Below the pieces are notes generated by a model. The model worked only from the letters and a program-made list of their open reading frames with translations, did no database searches and had not been told where the DNA came from. Both the position numbers and the translations under genes were made by a program. 64,000 nt of DNA from contig NC_057925.1 of NCBI RefSeq assembly GCF_018873765.1, positions 57,734,970 to 57,798,969 of the forward strand. The letters run 5' to 3'. The stretch comes from Telopea speciosissima. Lineage: Eukaryota; Streptophyta; Magnoliopsida; Proteales; Proteaceae. Positions 12,310 through 24,700 of this stretch are shown here, piece after piece (the first letter of the stretch is position 1; each line of letters begins with the position of its first letter).

Positions 12310-12396
12310 TCACATCAGTCCCAGTTCTGCGGCATGCTTCTTCATCCATTGCTCCGTGATTCTCATGAAAGGTGGCATCAGTGCCAGTTGTCTAGC
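12310..12396 (-). CDS. Possible orphan terminal exon
   Basis: On the minus strand a good acceptor (GACTGATTTCAG) opens into 29 codons in phase 0 ending in TGA. They encode 28 residues, beginning ARQLALMPPF and ending KKHAAELGLM, with an amphipathic, helix-like look. I could not find convincing upstream exons between 12397 and 13618. It may be the last exon of a small gene, a relic, or an accident. The protein is not recognised. Confidence 0.35.
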   Translation of the reverse strand, partial: ARQLALMPPFMRITEQWMKKHAAELGLM

Positions 12397-13618
12397 CTGA
12401 AATCAGTCAATATGGATGACAGTGGTCATATCAACTGAATCGTCGTTAGGCTAGTAATGTTCTTGTGAAGTGTTTCTGCTTCTTTTTTTTCATGGGAACA
12501 CAAATAGAATACATAGAAGTATGTTTGGGTTTGGCAAATCTGATTTGTTTTTCTATTCTTATGGTACAAACTGGGCACCTGGAACACAAAATTGAGAAAC
12601 AGAGTAACAAAAAATGATTTTTTTTGGGGGTCCTGATCCCACCCCCACTCACCCCCTCTGCAACTCCCACCACCATGCCCTCTCCCACTCCCACCCTTCC
12701 CCCTCATGCGAGAGTGTTTCTGAGATATTTTTTCTTTTGGGATTCGCATTTTACTTGGGAAAGCAAAACCTGTGGGTGGCATTTTTTTTAGGGGCAAGGT
12801 AAAAAATGGTACTAAATTGAACAAACTTTCGGTAATCAAAGAGGCAGTGATGTCTTGCGTACTAACTTTCCTAGCACTGATTTACCCAGTGAGAAGAGAA
12901 CTCAATTCAATAATGAAAAGCAGGAGCTATCAAATTCTTTATCTCAGAACTTATATATGCTTTTCTTCCATACTTGCTCTTGCAGTTTATTACAGGACTT
13001 TTCACAATGGGAAACAGACTAATAAATTCAATTTTAAAGCTCAATAAGTGCCATTTAATCCTGCGTAGAAGAAAGGAAAATTCAGAAATACCCATCTCCA
13101 AGTGGGTCTATCTTAGAAACCATCAGTTTGGGCTATAACATTCTACTTCACCAACTGCAACAGCTTTCCTAGAACTGTTAATGCAATGAAAATTTTTTAC
13201 CACATTTTACAAAAAAAATCTTCTTCTATCAACTGAAAAATCATCAAAACGAATCTCACATCGTTTCACTAATCAACTCAACTAAACCTTTTCCCAATTA
13301 AATGAGGTCTTTATACAGATTCAATTTCCAACTCTGTTTAAGGTTTTGTTAGTAATCAATCCAAAACCAATCATATATTTTACTAAATAACTAATCTAAA
13401 TAGTCATAAATGGTGAATTGGAGACTTTGGTCTCCATCAACAAAGTGATTCAAAGTCTAGTGTTTTCTTCATAACACCTCTGTTAGGTGATATCTAATAT
13501 GGAACAGAAGCAAACAGATCTAATTAACAAAGTTCTTCAAATACAAATAACACAATTACATACAACTACCAAACTTTACTGCACTTTTAACTAAAGCTCA
13601 TTGGTGCTTGATGTTCAT
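12397..13618. other. No gene resolved
   Basis: AT-rich sequence with short frames on both strands and no recognisable domain. Part may be introns of the candidate terminal exon at 12310-12396, and part is the 3' UTR of the gene ending at 13619. Confidence 0.4.
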
Positions 13619-13960
<342 letters not shown>

Positions 13961-14046
13961 CTAATTGTGTTGAAAGGTGTCCCTGTGAGTTACTCTCTCT
14001 CACACACAAAGTCACAAACACAAGCCAGGGTGTTTAATGATAAGGT

Positions 14047-14128
14047 GAATATAGTTTTAAGTAGAAAGGAGTGGAAATAACGGGATTGGGTTTGTGAAGG
14101 GCCACCCAATCGCCCATTATCTTATCCC
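14047..14128 (-). promoter_or_regulatory. Putative psbTn promoter: TATA-like and I-box elements
   Basis: On the minus strand a TATA-like CTATATTC lies at 14047-14054, about 97 bp before the start codon. Upstream, 14117-14126 reads GATAAGATAA, an I-box/GATA motif common in light-regulated photosynthesis genes. A CCAAT-type GATTGG lies between them. Assignment is by motif and distance only. Confidence 0.5.
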
Positions 14129-14334
14129 TTTGCATCTTCTGACCAATTGATAGTGTCCATGTGTTGGATTATCTTTGTGAGATCCAGTGGTATGGATGTT
14201 CTTCGTTGCCTCCTAGAGATGTGGCCCCCTATTGATCTGTCTCTTGGTGGGAAAAAGTGGAGCTTTAATTCTCTCTGGTGAAAGCTCTATTGACAGTCTA
14301 GAAAAAGGGGAATTTGCTTGAATAATAATTTTTT

Positions 14335-14470
14335 GGGGCGCTGTTCTCTGTGTCGCAGTGCAGCCTGCACCCAGGCACATGGAGTGGTTGCAATGATCAC
14401 CTTGCCCCTTGCACAGGCTGCTCATATGCCTGGGCGCAGGCTGCGCTATGGGCACAGAGAACATTCTCCC
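14335..14470. mobile_element. Mutator-like MITE, GTTCTCTGTG family
   Basis: The terminal arms (GGGGCGCTGTTCTCTGTG... and the inverse of CACAGAGAACATTCTCCC) pair over about 45 bp. The flanks TAATTTTTT and TATTTTTTA are an imperfect 9-bp duplication. Close relatives lie at 46180-46314, 33320-33458 and 29054-29231. It lies about 280 bp upstream of the likely start of psbTn transcription. Confidence 0.7.
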
Positions 14471-14819
14471 TATTTTTTAAAGGTTTATGATAGAATTTTG
14501 AAGAGATTTTTCTGCATTTGTTTCCCATCATTGATAGAAAAGAGAGAATTTTTCCTCCACTAGTGATGTGATCATGTGATTGAACTTGAGTTATTACTAT
14601 ACTCCAACTCCCATGGATCGAAATTACCTCTCCCTAATGCAATTTGATGATACCTGAGTGTGAAAAGATATTCCTCTTTATCACGGGGTGATAAAAAATA
14701 TTTAATTCTTTTTTCATGACATGTTCTCTCTTATTTGTCAAGAGATACTATGATGTGTGGGAGGATGAAATATCTACCCTTCTACTGTTAAGGAATGATG
14801 GCAAATGTAATTTTGAGAG

Positions 14820-15295
14820 CAAGTTTTAGGTGAAAGTATCAAGTATGTCAATAAATTTGATCCATACTTTATAAAACCGGACCAAGCATTGAACCGGGAA
14901 AGGGCTCGTTCCCAATGTGATTTGGAATTTTGTTGGTTTGATTCCAATTAAGGGCTTTTAAACTGAGCACAAAGAGGCTCTCCTTTTTTGGTTTAGTCTG
15001 GTTTTTAATACTATACTTTCATCCTCTCCCCCCTCAGATGAAAAATTATCACCTCAATTTGCCTGCTCGTCAATTTTCTCAATTCCATCTAATAGAGGAA
15101 GGTGGACCTCACTTGGGCAGTGTGTTCGGGCAGGGGATAGGGTGGTCATTTCCACCCCCTCTATTACATAAAATTGAGGAAATTGAGGGGATAAAGATTC
15201 CCCTGCAGATCGGGTTCAAATGTAACTCCTATAGGAAGCCCTTCAAGTTGGAGTTCAACTTGGTCACAACTCATGCAAAAAATTTTTAAATTTTT
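14820..15295. repeat. Third copy of the 2699/3117 dispersed repeat
   Basis: 14820-14965 matches 2699-2860 and 3117-3270. 15205-15290 matches 3420-3520 (AGTTGGAGTTCAACTTGG, then ACAACTCATGCAAAA). The middle (about 15050-15210) is a foldback insertion not shared with the other copies. Confidence 0.7.
15050..15210. repeat. Foldback element, CAATTCC family
   Basis: Inverted arms built on CTCAATTTGCCTGCTCGTCAA and its inverse near 15180-15205 enclose a GGTGGTCATTTCC motif. It is related to 32192-32332. Confidence 0.55.
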
Positions 15296-15299
15296 TATT

Positions 15300-16530
15300 T
15301 TTGGGGTTTTCATCCTTTAAAATTGCACTCTCTTCTGAGTGTCAGTTAAGTTAAATTGTTTCCACCACTTTCCTAATTTTAATTTTTTAAAAAATATATT
15401 TTTATTTACTTCAAAGGTGCGACAACAATTAAAATAAGGGAAAAGAATTTCTACGCCGTTAGGGTAGGGTACACTAGCATCCCTATGTCTCTCTCTCCTC
15501 TAAACATGAAATGACCTTACTATCCTCCCATGCACCATACTGTTTTGACACAACTTGTTGGTGTGCTCTTTTATGCCGCTTGCTCAGAAAACCTTTTCCC
15601 TAAAATAAAAGTATAATTTTTCTTTACTCATCGTACTCCCAAAAATATGATTGGTAGGAAATATGAATCCTTGGATGACTTTTATAGATTGGGCCTCTCC
15701 CCTAAATAAACTTAAGCTTACAAGAAAGGGGAGGGAGAGAGGAGTCCATTTTGCATAAAGTGAAGAGCATGATCCCTTTTGTGGTGTAATGTGATGTCAG
15801 ACCAGTTTATTTGTACTTAAAAAAATGGAAAATTGTTTAAGTTTTTGAGTTAGATAATTCTACATGGTATCAAAGCCACTTCAAACAACACTTTGCTCAT
15901 AAAGACCAGTATGACCATCCAGAGATGGGCACAAATGCCACATCTATTGCCAACCATGAGGGGCAACAAGTGAGGAGATATGTTTGGAAACATCGACTAA
16001 GTTTGGAACTTTAGATGAATTAATATACTAGTTGAGCCTCCCTCGTTTAACAACTTAAGTTTTTGAATTGGACACGACAACTTGGTATCAAAACAGTCAC
16101 CATAAGGGACTACAGATGTGGGGGGTTAGGAAATAATCCCACATCTAAGGTAACAATCTATAATAACATGTTGGGTTTCAGTATGCTCCAGATTCTCATT
16201 TTAAAGAAAAAGTAGCAGTGTACCTGTACAATGCGTGGGAGTTGTGAAAACATATGACTGAAAGGCCCTAAAGTGTGGTAATTGACCAAAATTCCAGGTT
16301 AATGCCTTATTTATGAAGTCTCTTTTGCATGTAATGCCTTTCTCTTTCTTTCTTCTTTTTTTTTTTGGCTTGAAAGGTTACTTAAGGTTCTATACAACCT
16401 ATGACATAGAGTCTAAACAAGGTGGATACTTTCAAGACACCCTCTTCTCATTTTAATTCCTTTAAACATATTCAAATCAAGATGTTATTCAATCTAGACA
16501 GACCCTCCATTGCCAAGATAAAAAGATGTG
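15300..16530. other. Intergenic, degraded LTR-like remnants
   Basis: No gene. Two short motifs like a tRNA-Met primer-binding site (TGGTATCAAAG near 15869 and TTGGTATCAAAAC near 16083) suggest worn Copia-type sequence, but no LTR boundary could be set. Confidence 0.3.
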
Positions 16531-16536
16531 AACTAA

Positions 16537-17960
16537 GGCTCTCTTTGGTATCATTTTTATTTTTTATTTTTGCCTATTTAACAAAAATCATTAATGAAAA
16601 TCATTTTTTATCAAAATGCAAAAATCGTTTGGTAACCAATAGACATAATAGATTGTCTACTAGAAAATAGGTTTGGTATAGCATAATGTTTTTTATGAAG
16701 AAGATACCCTCTTCTCCAACTTTAGAATCAAAACCAGGAAAGAAAGAGACTTATACCTCCGAACAACCAGAAATCTTGATCACAAAAACCTCTGCTCCGA
16801 ACAAACAACTATCATTGACGAGGTATCCTCTATTTGCTTTCTAATCTAAGATTGTCTGATCATATACGTACCTCGGACTGCTTGTCTCGAATCTGATTAA
16901 AGACGAAGAGACTGAAAATCACATTGATCTCCCATGAGGGAGGGAGTGAACTTGTTTGTGCTATCACCAAGTAAAGAGAGATATGGTTTGTTTCTTCTAT
17001 GCTCTTGCTTCAAATCTGAAAATAGAAATCACGGAAACAGAGAGAACTCTACAAAGGATGCATAACAAGAACAGAGCCCACCCCACAGTGCCACAGCAAA
17101 CCCATGAAGCCATATCTGCGTCAATAACATGATTCAAATGTCCATTATTCAGAGTTCGCAACCTCAAATAAAAAAGCAAAACAAAAACAAGAACAAGAAA
17201 AGCGGAAACTCCGCCACTGGAGAAAGGAAAGTGTTTTCCTAAATAGATGAATATCAAGGAAAAATAATTAAAAAAAAAAAAGACAAAGAAGGAAAAGAGA
17301 AACGATGGACTGAAGAAAGAACTTACATTGCTCATTTGATCGACAACAAAAACAACAACCAAAGATGAAGGAGAGAAGGTAACTCCTACATAAATTCTGG
17401 CTGGTTTCTGAAATGATAAATCTGGAACTCAACCGACGGGCCACTAGAAGTGTTGGAATCCACAAAGGAAAAGGAATCAGGGGTGTTTAAGTGAGGATTA
17501 GTACCCTACTGTGAATCTTTTAGAATGGGTTAAAATTATGTTGAGGAAGTGAGTGGAGAGAGCAATAGAAGCTAGTGGGAAAGAAGTGATAATGAGGAGG
17601 GTGAAACGGAGTTGTAGGGAGGGTGGGGCGAGGTTGCGGTACAGGGTGGTTGGGGGGAGTGAGGTTGCAAGAAGAAGAAGAAGGTGGAAGGGTGGGGGGC
17701 TCGATTTTCTAAAACCCAAATGAAATGACTACTTTATCCTTCGAATTTGGGACTCATTAACACGTGTTCATTAAAGTGCCGCACAAATAGCAAGAAACAC
17801 TTTTCAGCCAAAAATCATAAATGGCTTTCAACCTCTTTTTGGTTTTTGGTTTTTTTTCAATCCTTTTTAAATAGAAACAGGTTTCATAAATGCTACCAAA
17901 CGCAACAAAAAACATTTTTTAAGTCAAAAATCAAAAATAAAAATTATGCCAAAGATACCC
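16537..17960. mobile_element. PIF/Harbinger-like non-autonomous element (1,424 bp)
   Basis: Terminal inverted repeats pair GGCTCTCTTTGGTATCATTT on the left with the inverse of AAATTATGCCAAAGATACCC on the right; the similarity continues into T-rich and A-rich sequence. The 3-bp duplication TAA flanks it (16534-16536 and 17961-17963), as expected for Harbinger-type insertion. No transposase is recognisable. On the minus strand the interior resembles a leader with a start codon and a GT donor (ATGAGCAAT before GTAAGT near 17327), so it may carry captured gene sequence. Confidence 0.65.
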
Positions 17961-17963
17961 TAA

Positions 17964-18774
17964 GTGGACATCCTTGATGGATACCCCTAGATGATTCAAA
18001 AAATCAAAACTACATTTTTTTTTTTGGGGAGGGGGAGGGGGAGGGGAAGGGGAAGTTAAGAAAAACTACTTACTGTGAACTTAATAGAATAATAACATGT
18101 CAGACAAATCCTAAAAATAAAAAAGAGCCCGAAAGTTTCCCCACTCGAGCCTATCATATGCTTTTGACATATCCAACTTGAGCGCCATCCAACCTCTTTT
18201 GCTTATAAGACGCTTAAGAAAGTCACACTTTATGGACAATAACCACAGAAATATTAGTTTGGGAATCTAATTTGTCGAGAACTTTTTCCCATATATTCTG
18301 CAATGGAGCATCCATAACATTGACATTGATATTAATATTAGAAACTATTGCTACTTTCACTGATTCATTGATAATTAGGGTTCAAAACCTCCCAAAATAA
18401 CACAAGATTCTGTGCAAAAAGGTTTTTACAAGATCTGAATCTAAATTCTTATTTTTTTTTTTGCATACAGCAGCCCAATAGGGAAAGAAGGCAGCTCCAG
18501 TCCAAGTCTTTTCTGACCCAAAAGAACAGAGCTCCAAATTCTATCTGTTCAACAAATTAAATAATCAACTGCTTATGGAACAACAAAATGCATCAAACTG
18601 TCCTATCTACACGTTTCATACTTCACACTTAATTTAAACCCAACTTCAACAGGCACAGCTCCGGTACTGCCTCAACCCAAACCCCCTAACCTTCAGGCCT
18701 TTGGCCGATGAGAGGGCATCCGAATATAAGTGTATGTGGCATGTTACTGTCATGGTTACACAATTATCTTCCCT
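17964..18774. other. Intergenic and CESA3 3' flank
   Basis: A G-rich simple tract lies at 18025-18053. The last 200-300 bp are probably the 3' UTR of the cellulose synthase gene on the minus strand. No other gene is seen. Confidence 0.5.
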
Positions 18775-21700
18775 CTAGCAGTTGATACCACACTGTTGAA
18801 CATCTGGTCCAGTCACCCTGGTGGTGAAGGGATCAATCCGAACCCATAACAATGAGAATATGGATGCAAGGAGAATTGACCATACAACCACAATGGTAGG
18901 TGTCCGATTTTGGCGTCCCATTAAACCCTTCAGGAAGGGATAGAGATGAACAATCACCCAGAAGGCAAAGAAAAGTTTCCCGAAGAGCGGACCCCATGAC
19001 TGGTACCCACTGTTGACGGCATAGGAGATGCCAGCAACCACCCCAACCAGGTTGACTATGAGGAGAGTGGTTGGTGGAATAAGGAGAGTTGTCCATTTGA
19101 ACAAGTAGAGCTCAGCAAAATCCCCATCCTCATCGGATGCCTTGGAGGTGACAGTGAAATTGGTGTCAATGCCAGCCAGAACTTTGAGCAATCCTTGAAA
19201 GACAGCAAAAAGATGTGCTGAAACACCTCCAATAACCCAAAACTGTTCATTTCTCCACCACTCATCAATCCTAACACCGCTCCACCTCATCTCCAATATA
19301 CCAGTGGCAAAGATGGAAAGAAAGAGGGATATAAACCAAATACTGACAATATTACTAATCTGCAATCATAAGTATCCAAGCCACAATATCATGAGATTAT
19401 TTGGCACTAAATCACCAAAGGGGTCAAGATGCTTTAAACAGAAATTGGTTTCAAGTGGGAAAAGTTGTAGCTACCTGTGGAATGATGAACTTTCCAGTGA
19501 GTAGACAGACTGCTGGCAATGTACAATATGCAAGAAGAGGAATGGCAGTGATTGGGTAAATGGTGGTGTTGATGTAAGCAAATCTCTCAAGCCATTTTAG
19601 CCTTCCACTATAACCATACCATATGGGGCAGTGACGACTGAGAAGAATTTCAACAGAACCTAAAGCCCATCGAAGCACTTGGTTCAGACGATCTGACAGG
19701 TTAATAGGAGCAGATCCTTTGAAGGCTGGCCGCTTAGGCATGCAGTATATTGATCGCCAACCACGGGCATGCATCTTGAATCCAGTAAGGATATCTTCTG
19801 TCACAGAACCATAAATCCATCCAATCTACGCAGAAGAAAAAGGGCAGTGCATTTGTTAAGATCTCAAAAAAGAATAATGAAGATGAGCACTAATGTTTCA
19901 AACAAGGTAAAAGTGAAGTGCAGTGCTCATTAATTTTTGACAAACATACATAAACAAAAAGAGAACTAGATAGTAAATTTTATATGAAGCTTGAGAACTC
20001 CAACAACTGCAAGAATAGAGCAACAGAATTCCATGCCCCCAAAAGAAACATTGAAAAGTAACTTCCATGCTCCCATGAAAACAGTGAAAAGTAGAAACAT
20101 GTAATTCTAGAAACACAGATTCCAGTAGGTGAGTGCTATCAATACGGTTTTCCTCTCCAAATCCATAAATCCAGAAGGGATCTTGTAACCGGGCATTTAT
20201 TTGAATTCTAAATCATAGTTGTCAAGGCGTCTCTTAGGTGACCGCCTTGGCATTGAGGCGCATTGACAACTACTGATGTCTTGGTCGCGTGGGCAGGTGT
20301 TTTGGTCGCCTTGCATCCAGGCCCTCTCCAACACCTAGGCTTGCCTAGATGTCATGACAACTATGTTCTAAATGAAAGCCAGTAAAGAAACTATAGAATC
20401 GGAACAAGAGAAACCAACATACCTCCCTTCCCCAGTCTGTCTTGTCCTCGTATCCACAACTAATAACATGGATAGCTTCTTTAAGAAGAGTATCAGGAGT
20501 AGCAGACTGTGGAACACCACCATTTTCCATAAGTGTAGAGGCGACAAACACAGCTGACTGACCAAATCTTTTCTCGAGGCTCATCTGTGACATGAGCAAT
20601 GACTTCTCATCATCAAATCCAGCACCTATGAGGAAATACACAAAGAAATGTCAGTGTCATATCTAATCCGACTGAATTTGCGCAATGTTAGCCAGCCACA
20701 GAGGGCGCATGATCATTGGGGATCAAGTGAAAAATGTGGTATATTCAATCATATATAAGAAGGGAAAAGGTACACAAAAGTAAGGTATAGTCAAAATATA
20801 GAATAGTTCAATTTTTGGTACAGAAGATGTATGAACAGTCAATATGTCACTATTACGTTAAAAAATAAAAAGTAAAGAAGCAAGGCCAGTCAAAAAAAAA
20901 AGGGAACAAAAAAGACAGAGTCAAGAATACATTACAGGTGAGACGTTTACAGAGGACTACTTAGCTCACTATTCCTAAACCCTCTTACAGGCTACAGCCA
21001 TGAGAATCCTATTTCTTTGTAGGGATATTTATTGGAAGGGACAAAAAAGTAATCATTAAACTTCTTGTATTGACATTTGACATCATTGAATATATATAGC
21101 CATGTAACAGGCTTTCAGTCACATTTTGAGTATTGATGCTACTTTCCACCAGAAAAAAAAGATGCAAGAAATTCCTTGCTGAACAACTCTCCAAGAAAAT
21201 GGACTATCTAGTGTCTATGAGCCACCATTCAACACAGTGCCAAACTGGCAGATTGAGTGGCAAAAAGATAAACAAACATTAACCATACAAGCAATTCCAT
21301 TCATTTAAAAATGAAAGAACTATACCTTCGACCCCCTCTTCTATATCTTCTAGATTGAATATTGGCACAGTAGGGTCAACATGCTTGCTAGATCTCTTCT
21401 TGTCTGAGCCCTTTTTACTTGATTTTGAGCCCTTCTTTCGTGATCCACCACAGCACAGAGATAAGAAACCTGCTCTTTTATGCTTGGGCTTGAGTGGAGG
21501 TTCATAACCATACAAAGCAGTTCTGTTGAAGACACATCCAGTACCCACGTAAACAGGTCCTTGGATGCCATCCAAACCTCTTAAATTTATCTAAAGTTCA
21601 AGAGAAAAGAACAAAATAACAAAATAAGAAATTCTGGCAGGAGCACAATTACTTTCTTTAAATGCATTCACAAATATTTCCACAAGATCACAAAATATAT

Positions 21701-24700
21701 CTCAGTATATTACAGGCATACAGAAATTATCCAATAACAACCTAAAAGTAGGGGAAAAGTAGTAGTAGAGTAACATAATGAATTCCCAAGGATAACAGAA
21801 CTTACATCAAAGAAGACAGTATTTCGGTTGGCATATCGATCATTCCTATCAATACCATCAAATCTCTGAGGAAACTGAACATAACAGACATATTTCCCGA
21901 GGTTTGGATCCATCATAAAGCACATAGCTTCCCGCAATGCCTTGCTGTTGTTTATGTAGTGGTCACAATCAAGATTCAACAAGAAGGGACCATTGGTAAG
22001 AACTGCTGATACACGAACCTGTCAGAAAGTTGCATCTACCATCAGCACTTAGATATGCTAAAAGCATGGATAAACACTGATTTTATTTGTTAAGTACTTA
22101 CAAGGGCATTCATCGCACCAGCCTTCTTATGGTGTTGGAAGCCTGGACGCTTCTCACGAGAGACATAGACCAACCGAGGCAGTTCATTACCCTCACTGTC
22201 AAGTCCTCCGCTATGGCCTAAGAAAACCTGTGATATGAGGCACATTAGTACAAAAGAGTACCTATAGAAGGAAGACCAGAGATCAGTATTTTCTATTACA
22301 CCCATTTAAGGTACAGAAACCCAAAGGTCCAAAAAGAAAAAAAAATGTAATACAAGGATAACAACAAAATGAAATGCTTAGATAGATAAAATACTGCAGT
22401 ATACATATAATATACACAATATGATAAATAGGATACGTCCAGTGGACATGCACTGTTGCACAAGTTTTTTTTTTCTGTGCCACGTTTTGGGAAACACAAA
22501 AATTACAAGATTTATAAACTAATGATCAGAGCTCTCCAAATCCAAATCAGGACCTCACAATTTCAAAGAATACCAACCTGTATCATTCCTGGATGGTCTC
22601 TGGTGTTATTTCCCGGCCAGGGGGTGCCATCTTGCATGATCCATCCTTCCTCAGGAACTTTTTGTGCCTTTGCAACAAGTCCGTTGACACGGACTTTAAA
22701 TTCTTCATATTCTCGCTGCAACAAAATAAAATCAGCATCACCAAAAAATATACACCGAGAGGGGGGGGGGAAGAGAAATTATTAGATGTGAATACCAAAT
22801 ACTCTACCTTCATGGCTCTACGATCCTTGACAAATGAAGGCTGAACTTTATCTTTCAGGTAGTCAATCTTCTGGGCAAAATACCATTCTGGAGCCCTGGG
22901 CTCAATGCTGTACTTCTTGCAGAAAGGGACCCATTTCCTTGCAAATTCAGAAGTTTCAGACAAAGCTTCAAATGTCAACATGGCAGCTCCATCATCAGAT
23001 ACGTAGCAAGAGACCTTGTCGACTGGGTAGTCAACTGCAAGAATAGACAGGACAGTATTTGCTGTGACAAGAGGAGGCTCCTTTAAAGGGTCGACAGTAC
23101 TGACAAAAATGTCAACTGCAGCCAACTGTGATGGCTCTCCTTCTCGGTCATATCTGTTGTCCGCAGTTGAATTAGAACTCTAAAAATTAAACTAGATGAA
23201 AAGCATATCACACAGGAAAATATTGGAAATCTAAAATATCAATGATGACTAATTAATCATTTAGAGGTTGCAAATGAGAAAAAAATGAAATAGTCATTTA
23301 CCTCAGAGAAAGCCTATCAAGATATGTCTCACGGTTCACTGGAAGCCATTTGGGAAACTGATCCAATATCCATGATATAGCAAACCAAATCTCACATATT
23401 ACAGATATCAACCATAAAGCATAAGCGTTGGTCACTGGATGTGTTATACGGTAGTGTAAGAAAATACAGAGGATAATAAGCCGTAGAACAATGACCATTC
23501 TATAAGGGTTTATCTTAGATGAAGGAATAGACACCTTCCTTGACAGCGGTTGACGAGCTTCATCATTCCTGCATCAAAAGGAGATAGGCACTAATTAACA
23601 TCCCTTACTGCTTTAAAATTAGAAGTGAGTGAATACAAGCTCAGAAAGTTTCAGTAGAACCCTTTCACCGAATACAGGCCAAGTAGCTGGGTTAAGTTGA
23701 CAGATTAACTTTTCTAGTGACCAATAATCCCAAAAGTCATAACCTTCTGAGAGAAGATGAATCATCCAAGAATTAGAAGAAAGTACATCAGTACATTATC
23801 ATGCATCCAAGAGAATGGTGGCTATCTAGGCCACATTCGGTATCACTTGATTTTCCATAGTGATTCTTCTGTGAAGCACTTTTTTTATTCTTACAATAAA
23901 TGGCACCCACAAAATGAGGAAGTGATTTGTTTACAAGAAACCACCCCAGAGAAAAAATAATAATAAAGAATCAAACAATGACATGCCACATATGATACTA
24001 GTTGGAATTTCTCCGAAGAATTAAAAAAAAAAAAACTGAATCACTCTAAAAAGAGTGATACGAAAAGTGCCCTACATTAGACACTTGCAACAAACTATCA
24101 AAGAGAACCCTATGGTAAACAAAAGCTTAGGCTAATAACAGGTGATACAAAGACTCTTCAAACAGGATAAAAATCTATGCCACATCACTGACAGCCCATG
24201 GATTCCATGCAACCAATTTTATTTTATCCTCACTTATCCCCCCAGTCTAATTTGACATTCACACATCATGACCACCACCTTTCCCCGCAGTAAATTCCTA
24301 TCATCCGAAAGATAATATTTTATGTCTCAAATTCCGAGTTCCAGACCTAGCAAACCAGATAGAACCCAAAAAGGAATTAAGAAAGAGGCAAAACTCACAG
24401 TAAAGCGTCATCCATAACTATATCAGTGCTGGCATCAATATCTACTCCTCCCCTGCCTTCAGAAGGGGCATGACCAGTGCTCATTGGAACCACATTCTTC
24501 TCCTGCTTCATCTTCCAGCCCTCAACTCTCTCTTTCCAAGCAACATTTCCAAATCCTTGTGCAAACTCCCTTGATGGATTAGCTGCAAAGAATAATATTT
24601 CCCATCAGCCAGAATCACACTATTGAAGTATCGCCAGCCCGCCCACCCGGCCCCCCAAAAAAGAAAGAAATTCAAACAAGAGATATAGAGATACTACGTG

